Shown: piece after piece, positions 14,153 through 22,007 of the stretch
How the letters are laid out: each line of letters opens with the position of its first letter
Numbering within the stretch: position 1 is the first letter of the stretch
Origin: CAYJIX01 sp964370375
GTDB taxonomy: Bacteria > Desulfobacterota > Desulfovibrionia > Desulfovibrionales > Desulfovibrionaceae
Direction of reading: 5' to 3'
Assembly: GCA_964370375.1 (NCBI GenBank)
Contig: CAYJIX010000031.1
Span: 1-26,416, forward strand
Length of the DNA stretch: 26,416 bases
Position numbers and translations under genes: made by a program
Notes under the pieces: generated by a model
Seen by the model: the letters and a program-made list of their open reading frames with translations, nothing else
The model's database searches: none
Told to the model about the DNA's origin: nothing

Positions 14153-16573
14153 ATGTTATTGAGTTTAAAGTGGTTGCGGGAATTTGTCCCTTATGAAGGC
14201 AGCGCAGAAGAGCTTGGCGCAACCCTTACCGACTTGGGGTTAGAGCTTGAAAATATTGTCCGTCCCTACGAGGCGATCCGCGATATTGTGGTTGGGCATG
14301 TACTTACAGCCGACCCTCATCCTGATTCTGACCACCTGTCTGTATGTAAGGTAGATGTGGGTCAAGCTGAGCACCTTGATATCGTGTGCGGTGCGCCAAA
14401 CGTTCGCGCTGGGCAAAAAGTACCCGTAGCCCTTGTGGGCACTACCATGCCGGGCGGCCTTGTCATTAAAAAGGCAAAGCTTCGCGGTGTGCCTTCTTTT
14501 GGTATGATCTGCTCTGAAAACGAATTGGGTTTTGCCGATGATCATTCAGGCATCATGGTGTTGCCGGACACGTTTTTGCCCGGGCAAAAGGTCATTGATG
14601 CCCTTGACCTAGACCTTGAAGTTTTGGAAATCGGCATCACGCCAAACCGTGCTGACGCATTGTCTGTGCTTGGCCTTGCTAGGGAAACCGCCTTGGCCTA
14701 TAAACTGCCCTTAACCATGCCCAAACTTTCTTTTACTGAAAAAACGTCTGATTGGGCCGACGACTTTACCCTTGACGTGCTTGACGCTGAACTTGCCCCC
14801 CTTTACATGTTGAGGCGCGTGACCAACCTTACGGTGCAAAAGTCCCCAGATTGGATGCGTTACCGCCTTGCAGCTGTGGGACAGCGCCCTCTTTCCAACC
14901 TTGTGGATGTGACCAATTACATCTTGCTTGAACTTGGCCAGCCCTTGCACGCCTTTGATGCTGACCGTGTACAAGGCAATGGCATTAGGGTTTCTCTTGC
15001 TAAGGAAGGGGAAACATTGGAGACCCTTGACGGACAAAAGCGCATCCTCTGCAGCGACGACCTGCTCATTCGAGACATGAATAGGCCCATTGCGCTTGCA
15101 GGCGTCATGGGCGGCCTTGCTACGGAAGTCACGGACACAACGTCTACGGTCTTGCTTGAAGGTGCTGTTTTTGCGCCGCGCAACATTCGGCGTACATCGC
15201 GTCGCCTTGGGCTTTCTAGCGAATCATCCTACCGCTTTGAACGCGGTGTGGATCAGCTAAACACAAGCTACGCCCTTGACCGTGCAGCGGCTCTTTTGGC
15301 AGAGCTTGGCGGCGGATTTGTTTGCAGCCCCAAAAAAGGTTTAGAAAAACGTCCTTGGGTTGCACCAAAAATTTCTTTACGTCGTCATAAGGCTGTAAGC
15401 CTTCTTGGCATGGATCTGTCTGCTGATTTTTGCGCTGACACACTCACTCGCCTTGGCTGTGAAATACAAGAAATAGCTGCCGATACAGCTCCAAACGGTG
15501 CCACTTGGGATGTTACACCACCAAGCTGGCGGCAAGACCTTTCACGAGAAGCAGACCTTGTGGAGGAACTTATCCGCGTGCAAGGCATGGACAGCTTGCC
15601 TGAAACGTTGCCTTCCATCGCAAAAAACCTTGCAGATGCCGGCGCGCCCCTATCGCACCATGATTTTTTGATAAAAATCAAACGTTGGGCCGCAGGACTT
15701 GGCCTTAACGAAGCAGAAAATTACAGTTTTGTGGGGCAGGAAGACCTTGACCTTTTAGGCCTACCTCAAGAAGGCCGTATCAAGATCATCAATCCTCTTT
15801 CGGAGGAACAAAACGTATTGCGTACAGAGCTTATGGTAAGTTTGCTCCTTAACGTGCGCCACAATATCGCTCATAACGGCGGCGAATTGAACGGCTTACG
15901 CCTATTTGAAGTGGCCAAAGCCTTTATGGCTGACCCCACATCACCAACGAGCGCGCGCGAAGAACCGCGCCTGGCGTTTGCCCTATACGGCGACTTGCAT
16001 GACGGCTGGCCCCATAATGATACTGAAGCAGATTATATGGACATGCGCGCCATTGTGGAACACCTTGCCAAAACCTTGCATCTGCCAAACCCAAGCTATG
16101 AGCTTGTGCAAAACCATCCTTGCCTTGCGCCTTCAGTGCAAATATGCTTAGATGGACAAAAGGTGGGGGTCATTGGCCGCGTAAAACCTGCTATTGCTCA
16201 AGGCCTTTATGCCCGTAAACCCTTATGGGTTGCAGAACTGTGCCTTGATACAGTACGAAGTGCCTTTGACGCGTCAACCGTTTTGTTTAAGGCGCTGACA
16301 GTGTATCCTGCCTCCACACGGGATATTACGGTACGAGCTGAACGTGGCATAACTGTTGATACTGTCCTTCAGGCTATCAGCAATCAAAAACTTAAGCACC
16401 TAGAATCGATACGCCTTGTAGACCTTTTTGAACCTCAGGATAAACCTGTCCGTAATCTTACGTTTAGGCTGACATTTCGTCATGCAGAACGTACCTTGAA
16501 AGACAGCGAGGTTGATAAAGAACGCGAAAAGCTGGCACAAGCCCTTGGCAATGCATCCGGCATGGAAGTATAA
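14153..16573 (+). CDS. pheT: Phenylalanyl-tRNA synthetase beta subunit
   Basis: PheT is the non-catalytic subunit that binds tRNA-Phe and edits Tyr-tRNA-Phe. The 806-residue protein has the usual order: an OB-fold tRNA-binding domain at about 40-150 (VVGHVLTADPHPDSDHLSVC), the B3/B4 editing domain around 210-390, the B5 domain (about 400-480), a class II-like core (YSFVGQEDL; NVLRTELMVSLL) and the C-terminal ferredoxin-like anticodon-binding domain (VYPASTRDITV). Length is close to the family norm. The ATG at 14153 is preceded by GGGAG at 14139-14143. A MerR-type gene follows after 42 bp, as next to pheT in many bacteria. Confidence 0.98.
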   Translation: MLLSLKWLREFVPYEGSAEELGATLTDLGLELENIVRPYEAIRDIVVGHVLTADPHPDSDHLSVCKVDVGQAEHLDIVCGAPNVRAGQKVPVALVGTTMPGGLVIKKAKLRGVPSFGMICSENELGFADDHSGIMVLPDTFLPGQKVIDALDLDLEVLEIGITPNRADALSVLGLARETALAYKLPLTMPKLSFTEKTSDWADDFTLDVLDAELAPLYMLRRVTNLTVQKSPDWMRYRLAAVGQRPLSNLVDVTNYILLELGQPLHAFDADRVQGNGIRVSLAKEGETLETLDGQKRILCSDDLLIRDMNRPIALAGVMGGLATEVTDTTSTVLLEGAVFAPRNIRRTSRRLGLSSESSYRFERGVDQLNTSYALDRAAALLAELGGGFVCSPKKGLEKRPWVAPKISLRRHKAVSLLGMDLSADFCADTLTRLGCEIQEIAADTAPNGATWDVTPPSWRQDLSREADLVEELIRVQGMDSLPETLPSIAKNLADAGAPLSHHDFLIKIKRWAAGLGLNEAENYSFVGQEDLDLLGLPQEGRIKIINPLSEEQNVLRTELMVSLLLNVRHNIAHNGGELNGLRLFEVAKAFMADPTSPTSAREEPRLAFALYGDLHDGWPHNDTEADYMDMRAIVEHLAKTLHLPNPSYELVQNHPCLAPSVQICLDGQKVGVIGRVKPAIAQGLYARKPLWVAELCLDTVRSAFDASTVLFKALTVYPASTRDITVRAERGITVDTVLQAISNQKLKHLESIRLVDLFEPQDKPVRNLTFRLTFRHAERTLKDSEVDKEREKLAQALGNASGMEV

Positions 16574-16615
16574 GGAGCGTTTTTTACTCAGACCTATGGT
16601 TTAGGAGAATAAGCC

Positions 16616-17098
16616 ATGACGCCAAAGGAGACGGAGCGTACCTATCGCATAGGTGAAGTGGCAAAGCTTTTAGAGCTTGAAACCTATGTCTTGCGCTTTT
16701 GGGAGAGTGAATTCACTCACCTTGCCCCTTTACGTACGCTCAAAGGCCAGCGGATTTATACAGCGCAACACATTGAACAATTGCGTCAAGTACAACATTT
16801 ACTGTACGATCAAGGCTTTACCATTGAAGGGGCACGCCGTGTCATTGAGGAAAACCTCCCCGTAGAGGAGCAAGAGGATGCGCCTTTAGATGCAAAACTC
16901 TATCCTGAACAGGGACTCCTTTTGCCCCTGCCAAAACCAAACATACGGCCGCTGACACAACAACAGCCAAGCGGCAAACAAAAAGAAGCAACTACGGATT
17001 TGCGCATCGCATTGCGCGATATCCAGCAGGAATTATTTGATATTCAAAGAGTTTTACGCGCGCATCGTGCACAATCTTCTTCCGGAGAGTTATCGTGA
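16616..17098 (+). CDS. MerR-family transcriptional regulator
   Basis: The 160-residue protein has an N-terminal winged-helix MerR domain (YRIGEVAKLLELETYVLRFW, residues 10-29, then GQRIYTAQHIEQLR), a recognition wing and a dimerisation helix ending near 85 (GFTIEGARRVIEENL). It lacks the cysteine-bearing effector domain of metal or redox sensors; residues 90-125 are proline- and glutamine-rich, and a C-terminal helix (LRIALRDIQQELFDIQRVLRA) may aid dimerisation. Such short MerR proteins are often encoded beside pheT or ihfA; their targets are generally unknown. AGGAG lies about eight bases before the ATG. The last four bases overlap rpe (GTGA), which implies translational coupling, so an effect on rpe or tkt is possible but not shown. 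Confidence 0.9.
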   Translation: MTPKETERTYRIGEVAKLLELETYVLRFWESEFTHLAPLRTLKGQRIYTAQHIEQLRQVQHLLYDQGFTIEGARRVIEENLPVEEQEDAPLDAKLYPEQGLLLPLPKPNIRPLTQQQPSGKQKEATTDLRIALRDIQQELFDIQRVLRAHRAQSSSGELS

Positions 17099-17751
17099 TC
17101 CTCTCACCATCACTACTATCTTCTGACTTTGGCCAGCTTGCAGCAGAGCTTAAAGCCCTTGAACAAGCAGGGCTTTCATGGGTACATTGGGATGTCATGG
17201 ATGGCATGTTTGTTCCCAACATCACCTTTGGCGCCCCTGTGATCAAATCGCTCCGCAAATCCAGCAAGCTTTTTTTTGACGTGCACCTCATGATTATGGA
17301 GCCTGAACGCTATCTTGTGGATTTTCAACAGGCAGGAGCCGACATGCTGGTTGTGCATGCAGAAGCCACAAGACATTTGCACCGCACCCTTGCAGAAATC
17401 CGCCGATTGGGCATGCAAGCAGGGGTTTCGCTCAATCCTGCAACACCTTTATCTGCCATTGAACATGTGCTTGATATGGTTGATATGGTCCTGCTTATGT
17501 CTGTAAATCCGGGGTTTGGTGGACAGTCATTTATTGAAGGAAGCTATGCCAAAATCACGGCATTGCGCGACCTTTTACAAAAAAACAATGTGTCGGCCCA
17601 TATTCAGGTGGACGGCGGGGTTACCCCTGAAAACACCAAAGCACTTGTGCAAGCAGGTGCCAGCGTGCTGGTTTCCGGTTCAGCGTTTTTTGGGTTCCCG
17701 CCGTATGCTGAGCGGCTTGCAGTCTTTGAAAGTGCTGCAAAAGGCTGTTGA
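17095..17751 (+). CDS. rpe: Ribulose-phosphate 3-epimerase
   Basis: The enzyme interconverts ribulose-5-phosphate and xylulose-5-phosphate in the pentose phosphate pathway; xylulose-5-phosphate is a substrate of transketolase, encoded next (tkt). The 218-residue TIM barrel has the metal and catalytic residues His31 and Asp33 (WVHWDVMDG), His64 (DVHLMI) and Asp173 (QVDGGV), plus the flexible loop MSVNPGFGGQ and the phosphate-binding VSGSAFF. GTG at 17095 overlaps the merR stop, with GGAGAG five bases upstream. The last few codons (Lys-Gly-Cys-stop) lie inside the left arm of a palindromic element, so the original 3' end of the gene was probably replaced by the insertion. All catalytic parts are intact. 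Confidence 0.97.
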   Translation: MILSPSLLSSDFGQLAAELKALEQAGLSWVHWDVMDGMFVPNITFGAPVIKSLRKSSKLFFDVHLMIMEPERYLVDFQQAGADMLVVHAEATRHLHRTLAEIRRLGMQAGVSLNPATPLSAIEHVLDMVDMVLLMSVNPGFGGQSFIEGSYAKITALRDLLQKNNVSAHIQVDGGVTPENTKALVQAGASVLVSGSAFFGFPPYAERLAVFESAAKGC

Positions 17752-17867
17752 AAAAAGACTGTCTAGGGCGTCAGCGAACAATTTTTGTCGGGTCATGGGG
17801 GGAAGACCCCACTCCCCTCCCAAAATTGTCCGCTTCCTACTATCCAGCCCTTTTTGAACAGCCTTTT
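17739..17867. repeat. Imperfect palindromic element of 129 bp at the rpe 3' end (MITE-like)
   Basis: AAAAGGCTGTT (17739-17749) is matched in inverse orientation by AACAGCCTTTT (17857-17867), and after one mismatch AAAAA (17751-17755) by TTTTT (17851-17855). Further in, GCG and ACAATTTT (17774-17785) pair with AAAATTGT and CGC (17822-17833) with one mismatch, and GGGTC/GACCC (17790-17794/17805-17809) can form the tip. Nearly the whole stretch can fold back on itself. It contains no open reading frame of its own and supplies the rpe stop codon. Structure and terminal inverted repeats suit a miniature inverted-repeat element; an oversized terminator or processing hairpin is the alternative. No target-site duplication is evident. 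Confidence 0.6.
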
Positions 17868-18052
17868 AGAGGATAACATACTTAATTTTTATCATTTTTT
17901 GGAAACGGATTTTTGGGACAGGTTGCTAATCATACACCTGGATAATGTAGCCTTTCATACAATAGTATAGACGTTTAGCCTCATGAAGGACGGCTCTCTT
18001 CACCAAGATTGCCATTGATTTTCATAACATTATATACGCCTTGGGGGTCCCC

Positions 18053-20050
18053 ATGCCTACTCGTAAAGAACTTGCCAACTCCTTAAGAATCCTTGCCATA
18101 GACGCCATAGAAAAAGCCAAATCCGGGCACCCTGGCGCCCCCATGGGCATGGCTGATATGGCAGAAGCCTTGTGGCGAGGCCCTTTACAGCACAACCCTA
18201 GCAATCCCAAGTGGGTGAACCGTGATCGTTTTATCCTCTCCAACGGGCATGCCTCCATGTTGCTTTACGGTCTTTTGCATCTAACCGGCTACGACGTCAC
18301 CATGGACGATATTCGCGATTTTCGTCAGCTCCATTCCTGCACCCCGGGGCATCCGGAATATGGCATCACACCGGGTGTTGAAACCACCACTGGCCCCCTT
18401 GGTCAAGGCATTGCCGAGGCTGTGGGCATGGCCCTTGCCGAGGCCTTATTAGCGTCGGAATTTAACCGCCAAGACCACACGATTATTGATCACTATACCT
18501 ATGTTTTTGCCGGTGACGGTTGCCTTATGGAAGGCATTTCTCAAGAAGCCTGTTCCTTGGCAGGCACCTTAGGCCTTGGCAAGCTGATTGTGCTGTATGA
18601 CGACAATGGCATTTCCATTGACGGAGCAGTAAAGGATTGGTTTGCCGATGATACAGCCATGCGTTTTGAGGCTTCAGGCTGGCATGTGGTACGCCATGTG
18701 GACGGTCACGATGGCTCATCCATCGACAAAGCCCTAGATTCTGCCCGTGCAGAAACCCAAAAGCCTAGCCTTATTTGTTGCAAAACTATTATTGGCTTTG
18801 GCTCTCCTCACAAGGCAAACACAGCAGGGTGCCATGGAAGCCCCCTAGGCTCTGAAGAAATAGCCCTTACACGTAAAGCCTTGCATTGGGAATCTCCTCC
18901 TTTTGAAATACCGCAAGATATCGCCAAAGCGTGGGATGGACGCGAACAAGGCCTTAAGGCAGAAGAAGCCTGGAACACACAATATGCAGCCTATAAAAAA
19001 GCCTTCCCTGACCTTGCAAAAAGCCTTGAATCGCGTTTGGCTGGCACTCTTGAAGAAGGCTGGCAAGCCCGCCTTAATGAACTCATACAGCTTTGGATTG
19101 AAAAAAAGCCTGCTTTAGCCACGCGCATTGCGTGTAAGGACGTATTGTCCGTTTTGGCTCCGTGCATACCTGCTCTTTTTGGCGGTTCAGCAGACCTTTC
19201 CGGATCTGTTGGTACACGCCATGATCATGTGGCGCAAGTAAAGCCAGAAAACCTGAAAGGCAATTATTTGGCCTATGGCGTGCGTGAATTTCTTATGGCT
19301 GCCATGATGAACGGCATGGCGCTACATGGTGGCTTTATACCCTATGGCGGAACGTTTTTGGTCTTTTCAGACTACGCACGCAATGCCATTCGCCTGTCAG
19401 CTCTCATGAAGCAACGGGTTGTTTATGTGCTGACCCATGACTCCATTGGACTTGGTGAAGACGGCCCCACGCACCAAGCTGTGGAACACACGCCAAGCTT
19501 ACGCCTTATCCCCAATGTGGATGTGTGGCGTCCTGCTGACTGTGTGGAAACGGCCATAGCTTGGCAATGCGCCCTTAAGGCTGAAGAAACACCGTCCTGC
19601 CTTATTTTGTCGCGCCAAAATTTGGTCACGCAAGCCCGTACACCCGAACAAGTTGCCCACATAGCGTTAGGCGGCTATGTTTTACGCGACAGCGACAAAG
19701 AGCCTGAAATCATCCTTTTAGCAACAGGTTCTGAGCTGGAACTTGCCATGCAAGCCGCCCTTGAGCTTGAAGGCAAAGGACATAGCGTTCGCGTGGTCTC
19801 CATGCCCTGTACAGAACGCTTTGACGCACAAAGCGATGCCTATCGCAACAGCGTGTTGCCACCAACTGTGCGCGTTCGCGTAGCTGTAGAAGCGGCACAT
19901 CCTGATTTTTGGTATAAATATGTTGGCCTTGACGGCGCAGTTGTAGGCATGCACACCTTTGGTGAATCAGCTCCGGCTGACCAGCTTTTTGCCCACTTTG
20001 GCTTTACGGTTGAAAACGTGGTTGCCACGGCGGAGAGCTTGCTTGGCTAA
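18053..20050 (+). CDS. tkt: Transketolase
   Basis: Transketolase moves two-carbon units between sugar phosphates with thiamine diphosphate and a divalent metal, linking the pentose phosphate pathway to glycolysis. The 665-residue protein aligns from its start with E. coli TktA (MPTRKELANSLR; KSGHPGAPMGMAD). The TPP motif begins at GDGCLMEG and ends near the Asn of DDNGISIDG; the GTFLVFSDYARNA and THDSIGLGEDGPTHQ segments mark the pyrimidine-binding domain. ATG 18053 is chosen over the in-frame TTG 18041 because it matches family starts and has GGGGG at 18043-18047. That site forms a small GGGGTCCCC palindrome just before the start. It follows rpe after the palindromic element and overlaps trmD by eight bases. 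Confidence 0.98.
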   Translation: MPTRKELANSLRILAIDAIEKAKSGHPGAPMGMADMAEALWRGPLQHNPSNPKWVNRDRFILSNGHASMLLYGLLHLTGYDVTMDDIRDFRQLHSCTPGHPEYGITPGVETTTGPLGQGIAEAVGMALAEALLASEFNRQDHTIIDHYTYVFAGDGCLMEGISQEACSLAGTLGLGKLIVLYDDNGISIDGAVKDWFADDTAMRFEASGWHVVRHVDGHDGSSIDKALDSARAETQKPSLICCKTIIGFGSPHKANTAGCHGSPLGSEEIALTRKALHWESPPFEIPQDIAKAWDGREQGLKAEEAWNTQYAAYKKAFPDLAKSLESRLAGTLEEGWQARLNELIQLWIEKKPALATRIACKDVLSVLAPCIPALFGGSADLSGSVGTRHDHVAQVKPENLKGNYLAYGVREFLMAAMMNGMALHGGFIPYGGTFLVFSDYARNAIRLSALMKQRVVYVLTHDSIGLGEDGPTHQAVEHTPSLRLIPNVDVWRPADCVETAIAWQCALKAEETPSCLILSRQNLVTQARTPEQVAHIALGGYVLRDSDKEPEIILLATGSELELAMQAALELEGKGHSVRVVSMPCTERFDAQSDAYRNSVLPPTVRVRVAVEAAHPDFWYKYVGLDGAVVGMHTFGESAPADQLFAHFGFTVENVVATAESLLG

Positions 20051-21359
20051 GCTCTGCCTTAGGGTTGTGACCTTATTCCCTGAGTGGTTTAGCTCGCCTT
20101 TGGACACAGCTCTCTTTGGTCGTGCCCGTGCAGCAGGCCTTATTGATGTGCGCCTGGTCAACCCGCGCGACAACACAACGGACAAACACCATACGGTGGA
20201 TGATCGACCCTATGGCGGTGGCCCGGGCATGGTTATGGCCCTTGACCCACTTGTGCGCACCTTGCGTGAAGAAGCTGCAAAAACGCCCACAGGGCACCTT
20301 GGGCGTACCTTTATCCTGTCTGCTTCAGGAAGGCCTTTGACCCAAGCCCTTGCCCAAGAATTGGCCGCAGAATCGTCAATAACCTTCATTTGTGGACGCT
20401 ACGAAGGCATTGACGCAAGGCTTGCCACACTTTGCGCACCCATAGCAGATATGGAGGAGCTAAACATAGGCGATGCTGTGCTCAATGGCGGTGAAGCCGC
20501 TGCCATGATGGCTATGGAGGCTGTCACGCGCTTAGTGCCCGGTTTTATGGGGAAAGAACTTTCAGGAGAAGAAGAAAGTTTTAGCAATGGACTGCTTGAA
20601 TATCCGCATTTTACCCGCCCTGAAAGCTACGAAGATACACCAGTGCCTGCAACACTTTTGAGCGGCGACCATGGCAAGATCGCCTCGTGGCGGCGAAAAG
20701 AGTCCCTACACAGAACCCTTACACGTCGACCTCTTTTACTGGATAGGGCAACGCTAAGCAAGACTGACAGAACTATTTTACGTGACATACCGCATACATG
20801 GCTAGGTCGAAATTTGCATTGCGCCCTTATTCACTCCCCAGTTTGGCTTGATGCAAAAAAAGTTGGTTCAACCTCTTTGACAAATCTTGATATTCACGAT
20901 ATAGCACGTTGTTCCTGTAGTTATGGTCTTGGATCTTACACGGTGGTAACCCCTCTAAAAGATCAAAAAGCCATTTGTGAACGGCTTTTAGCGCATTGGC
21001 GTGAAGGAGCAGGTAGCCTTGCTAACCCTGATCGTGCCAAAGCCTTTTCGCTAGTGAAGATTGCAGACGATCTACAACACGTGGTTGCAGATATACGCAA
21101 GCAAACAGGACAACAGCCTCTGATTGTAGCCACAAGCGCGCGTGATGAGGGCGACAGTTTACCGCATGAGCTTCTTTTTGCGCTTCATGAACGCCCGGTG
21201 CTGTTGCTTTTTGGAACGGGGCACGGTTTAGCACCAGAGGTGCTTGAGGCTTGCGACATGATTTTACGCCCTTTACGGTGTATCAGCATGTACAATCATT
21301 TATCGGTTCGGTCTGCGGTGGCTATTACACTTGACCGCATTTTAGGAGATTTTGCCTAA
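20043..21359 (+). CDS. trmD: tRNA (guanine-N1)-methyltransferase TrmD fused to a second RNA-methyltransferase-like domain
   Basis: TrmD methylates G37 next to the anticodon using S-adenosylmethionine and prevents frameshifting. Residues 1-245 are TrmD: VVTLFPEWF, VDDRPYGGGPGMVM, CGRYEGID and LLEYPHFTRPE; the general-base position holds Glu186 where E. coli has Asp, as in many Gram-positive enzymes. From about 257 to 438 follows a second domain (LHCALIHSPVWLDAKK; LLFGTGHGLAPE; CISMYNHLSVRSAVAI) that resembles the SAM-dependent RNA methyltransferase family of Thermotoga and Clostridia (Pfam Methyltrn_RNA_4 type), with a SPOUT-like knot signature; its substrate is unknown. The chosen start is TTG 20043, with GGAGAG at 20032-20037 inside tkt; GTG 20067 would cut into the core. 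The frame is open further upstream but within tkt. Confidence 0.94.
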   Translation: MAKLCLRVVTLFPEWFSSPLDTALFGRARAAGLIDVRLVNPRDNTTDKHHTVDDRPYGGGPGMVMALDPLVRTLREEAAKTPTGHLGRTFILSASGRPLTQALAQELAAESSITFICGRYEGIDARLATLCAPIADMEELNIGDAVLNGGEAAAMMAMEAVTRLVPGFMGKELSGEEESFSNGLLEYPHFTRPESYEDTPVPATLLSGDHGKIASWRRKESLHRTLTRRPLLLDRATLSKTDRTILRDIPHTWLGRNLHCALIHSPVWLDAKKVGSTSLTNLDIHDIARCSCSYGLGSYTVVTPLKDQKAICERLLAHWREGAGSLANPDRAKAFSLVKIADDLQHVVADIRKQTGQQPLIVATSARDEGDSLPHELLFALHERPVLLLFGTGHGLAPEVLEACDMILRPLRCISMYNHLSVRSAVAITLDRILGDFA

Positions 21360-21420
21360 ACCTTTTGCTAATAAAGCACAAACATGCGACGCTAAGCAAA
21401 AGAGCACATATTTTCAATAC

Positions 21421-21439
21421 CAACTCAAATTCAGAGTTG
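21421..21439 (+). promoter_or_regulatory. Small hairpin in the rplS leader
   Basis: CAACTC (21421-21426) and GAGTTG (21434-21439) flank a seven-base loop, ending 11 bases before the rplS ribosome-binding site. It has no terminator tail and could be a translational control element; this is only a structural observation. Confidence 0.25.
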
Positions 21440-21461
21440 CTACGATACTAAGGAGAGAGTC

Positions 21462-21809
21462 ATGACAATTATGGAAAAAATCGAGCGCGAACAATTGCGC
21501 ATGGATATTCCCAAGTTCAAATCAGGTGATACGGTAAAAGTGCATTTGCGTATCGTTGAAGGCGAAAAGGAACGTATCCAGGTGTTTCAAGGCAACGTCA
21601 TTCGTATCCACCGCGGTACCACCGGTGCTACTGTGACAGTACGCAAAGTGTCTGACGGTGTGGGCGTAGAACGTGTATTGCCCTTGCATTCACCGTTCAT
21701 TGACCGTGTAGAATTAGTATCTGAAGGCTGCGTTCGTCGTAGCCGTCTGTACTACCTGCGCAAGCTCAAAGGCAAAGCTGCTCGTATTAAGCCTAAAAAG
21801 CGCTACTAA
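21462..21809 (+). CDS. rplS: 50S ribosomal protein L19 (bL19)
   Basis: L19 lies at the 30S-50S interface. The 115-residue protein shows the family pattern: IPKFKSGDTVKVHLRIVEG, ERIQVFQGNVIRI, VRKVSDGVGVERVLPLHSP and the basic tail RSRLYYLRKLKGKAARIK. The ATG at 21462 is preceded by AAGGAGAG at 21450-21457. It is the usual partner of trmD, 102 bp upstream, and two terminators follow. Confidence 0.98.
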   Translation: MTIMEKIEREQLRMDIPKFKSGDTVKVHLRIVEGEKERIQVFQGNVIRIHRGTTGATVTVRKVSDGVGVERVLPLHSPFIDRVELVSEGCVRRSRLYYLRKLKGKAARIKPKKRY

Positions 21810-21843
21810 TACCGTAGGTATAAACAGCTTTATCGCATTGATG

Positions 21844-21878
21844 AAAGGGGGTCTTTCTATAAAGACTCCCCTTTTGGC
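21844..21878 (+). terminator. First intrinsic terminator after rplS
   Basis: AAAGGGG plus GTCTTT (21844-21856) pair with AAAGAC and CCCCTTT (21861-21874), with one bulged T and a four-base loop; a short T run ends the right arm. It lies 34 bp after rplS. Confidence 0.7.
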
Positions 21879-21919
21879 ATTGGTAAAAATAGTTACTGAT
21901 GTTTTGCTTGTGTGCAGCT

Positions 21920-21955
21920 ATGACAAGGGTTTCGATGTGTACCCTTGTCATTTTT
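21920..21955 (+). terminator. Second intrinsic terminator, upstream of rnhB
   Basis: ATGACAAGGGT (21920-21930) pairs perfectly with ACCCTTGTCAT (21941-21951) around a ten-base loop, followed by TTTTT at 21951-21955. It is a textbook Rho-independent terminator only 53 bases before the rnhB start and 42 bases after the first one, so rnhB has little room for a promoter downstream of it; it may act as an attenuator for a transcript starting between the two. Confidence 0.8.
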
Positions 21956-22007
21956 CCCAAGCATAAAATGTTGCATCAACGGCCCATTAACCCATCGAGC
22001 CACTGCC

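Noticed and set aside
17911..17928. Sigma-54 promoter before tkt (GGGACAGGTTGC)
   Set aside because: The GG and GC pairs are ten bases apart instead of the required twelve.
21945..22007. N-terminal extension of RNase HII from TTG 21945
   Set aside because: It begins inside the right arm of a strong terminator hairpin and has no resemblance to the family.
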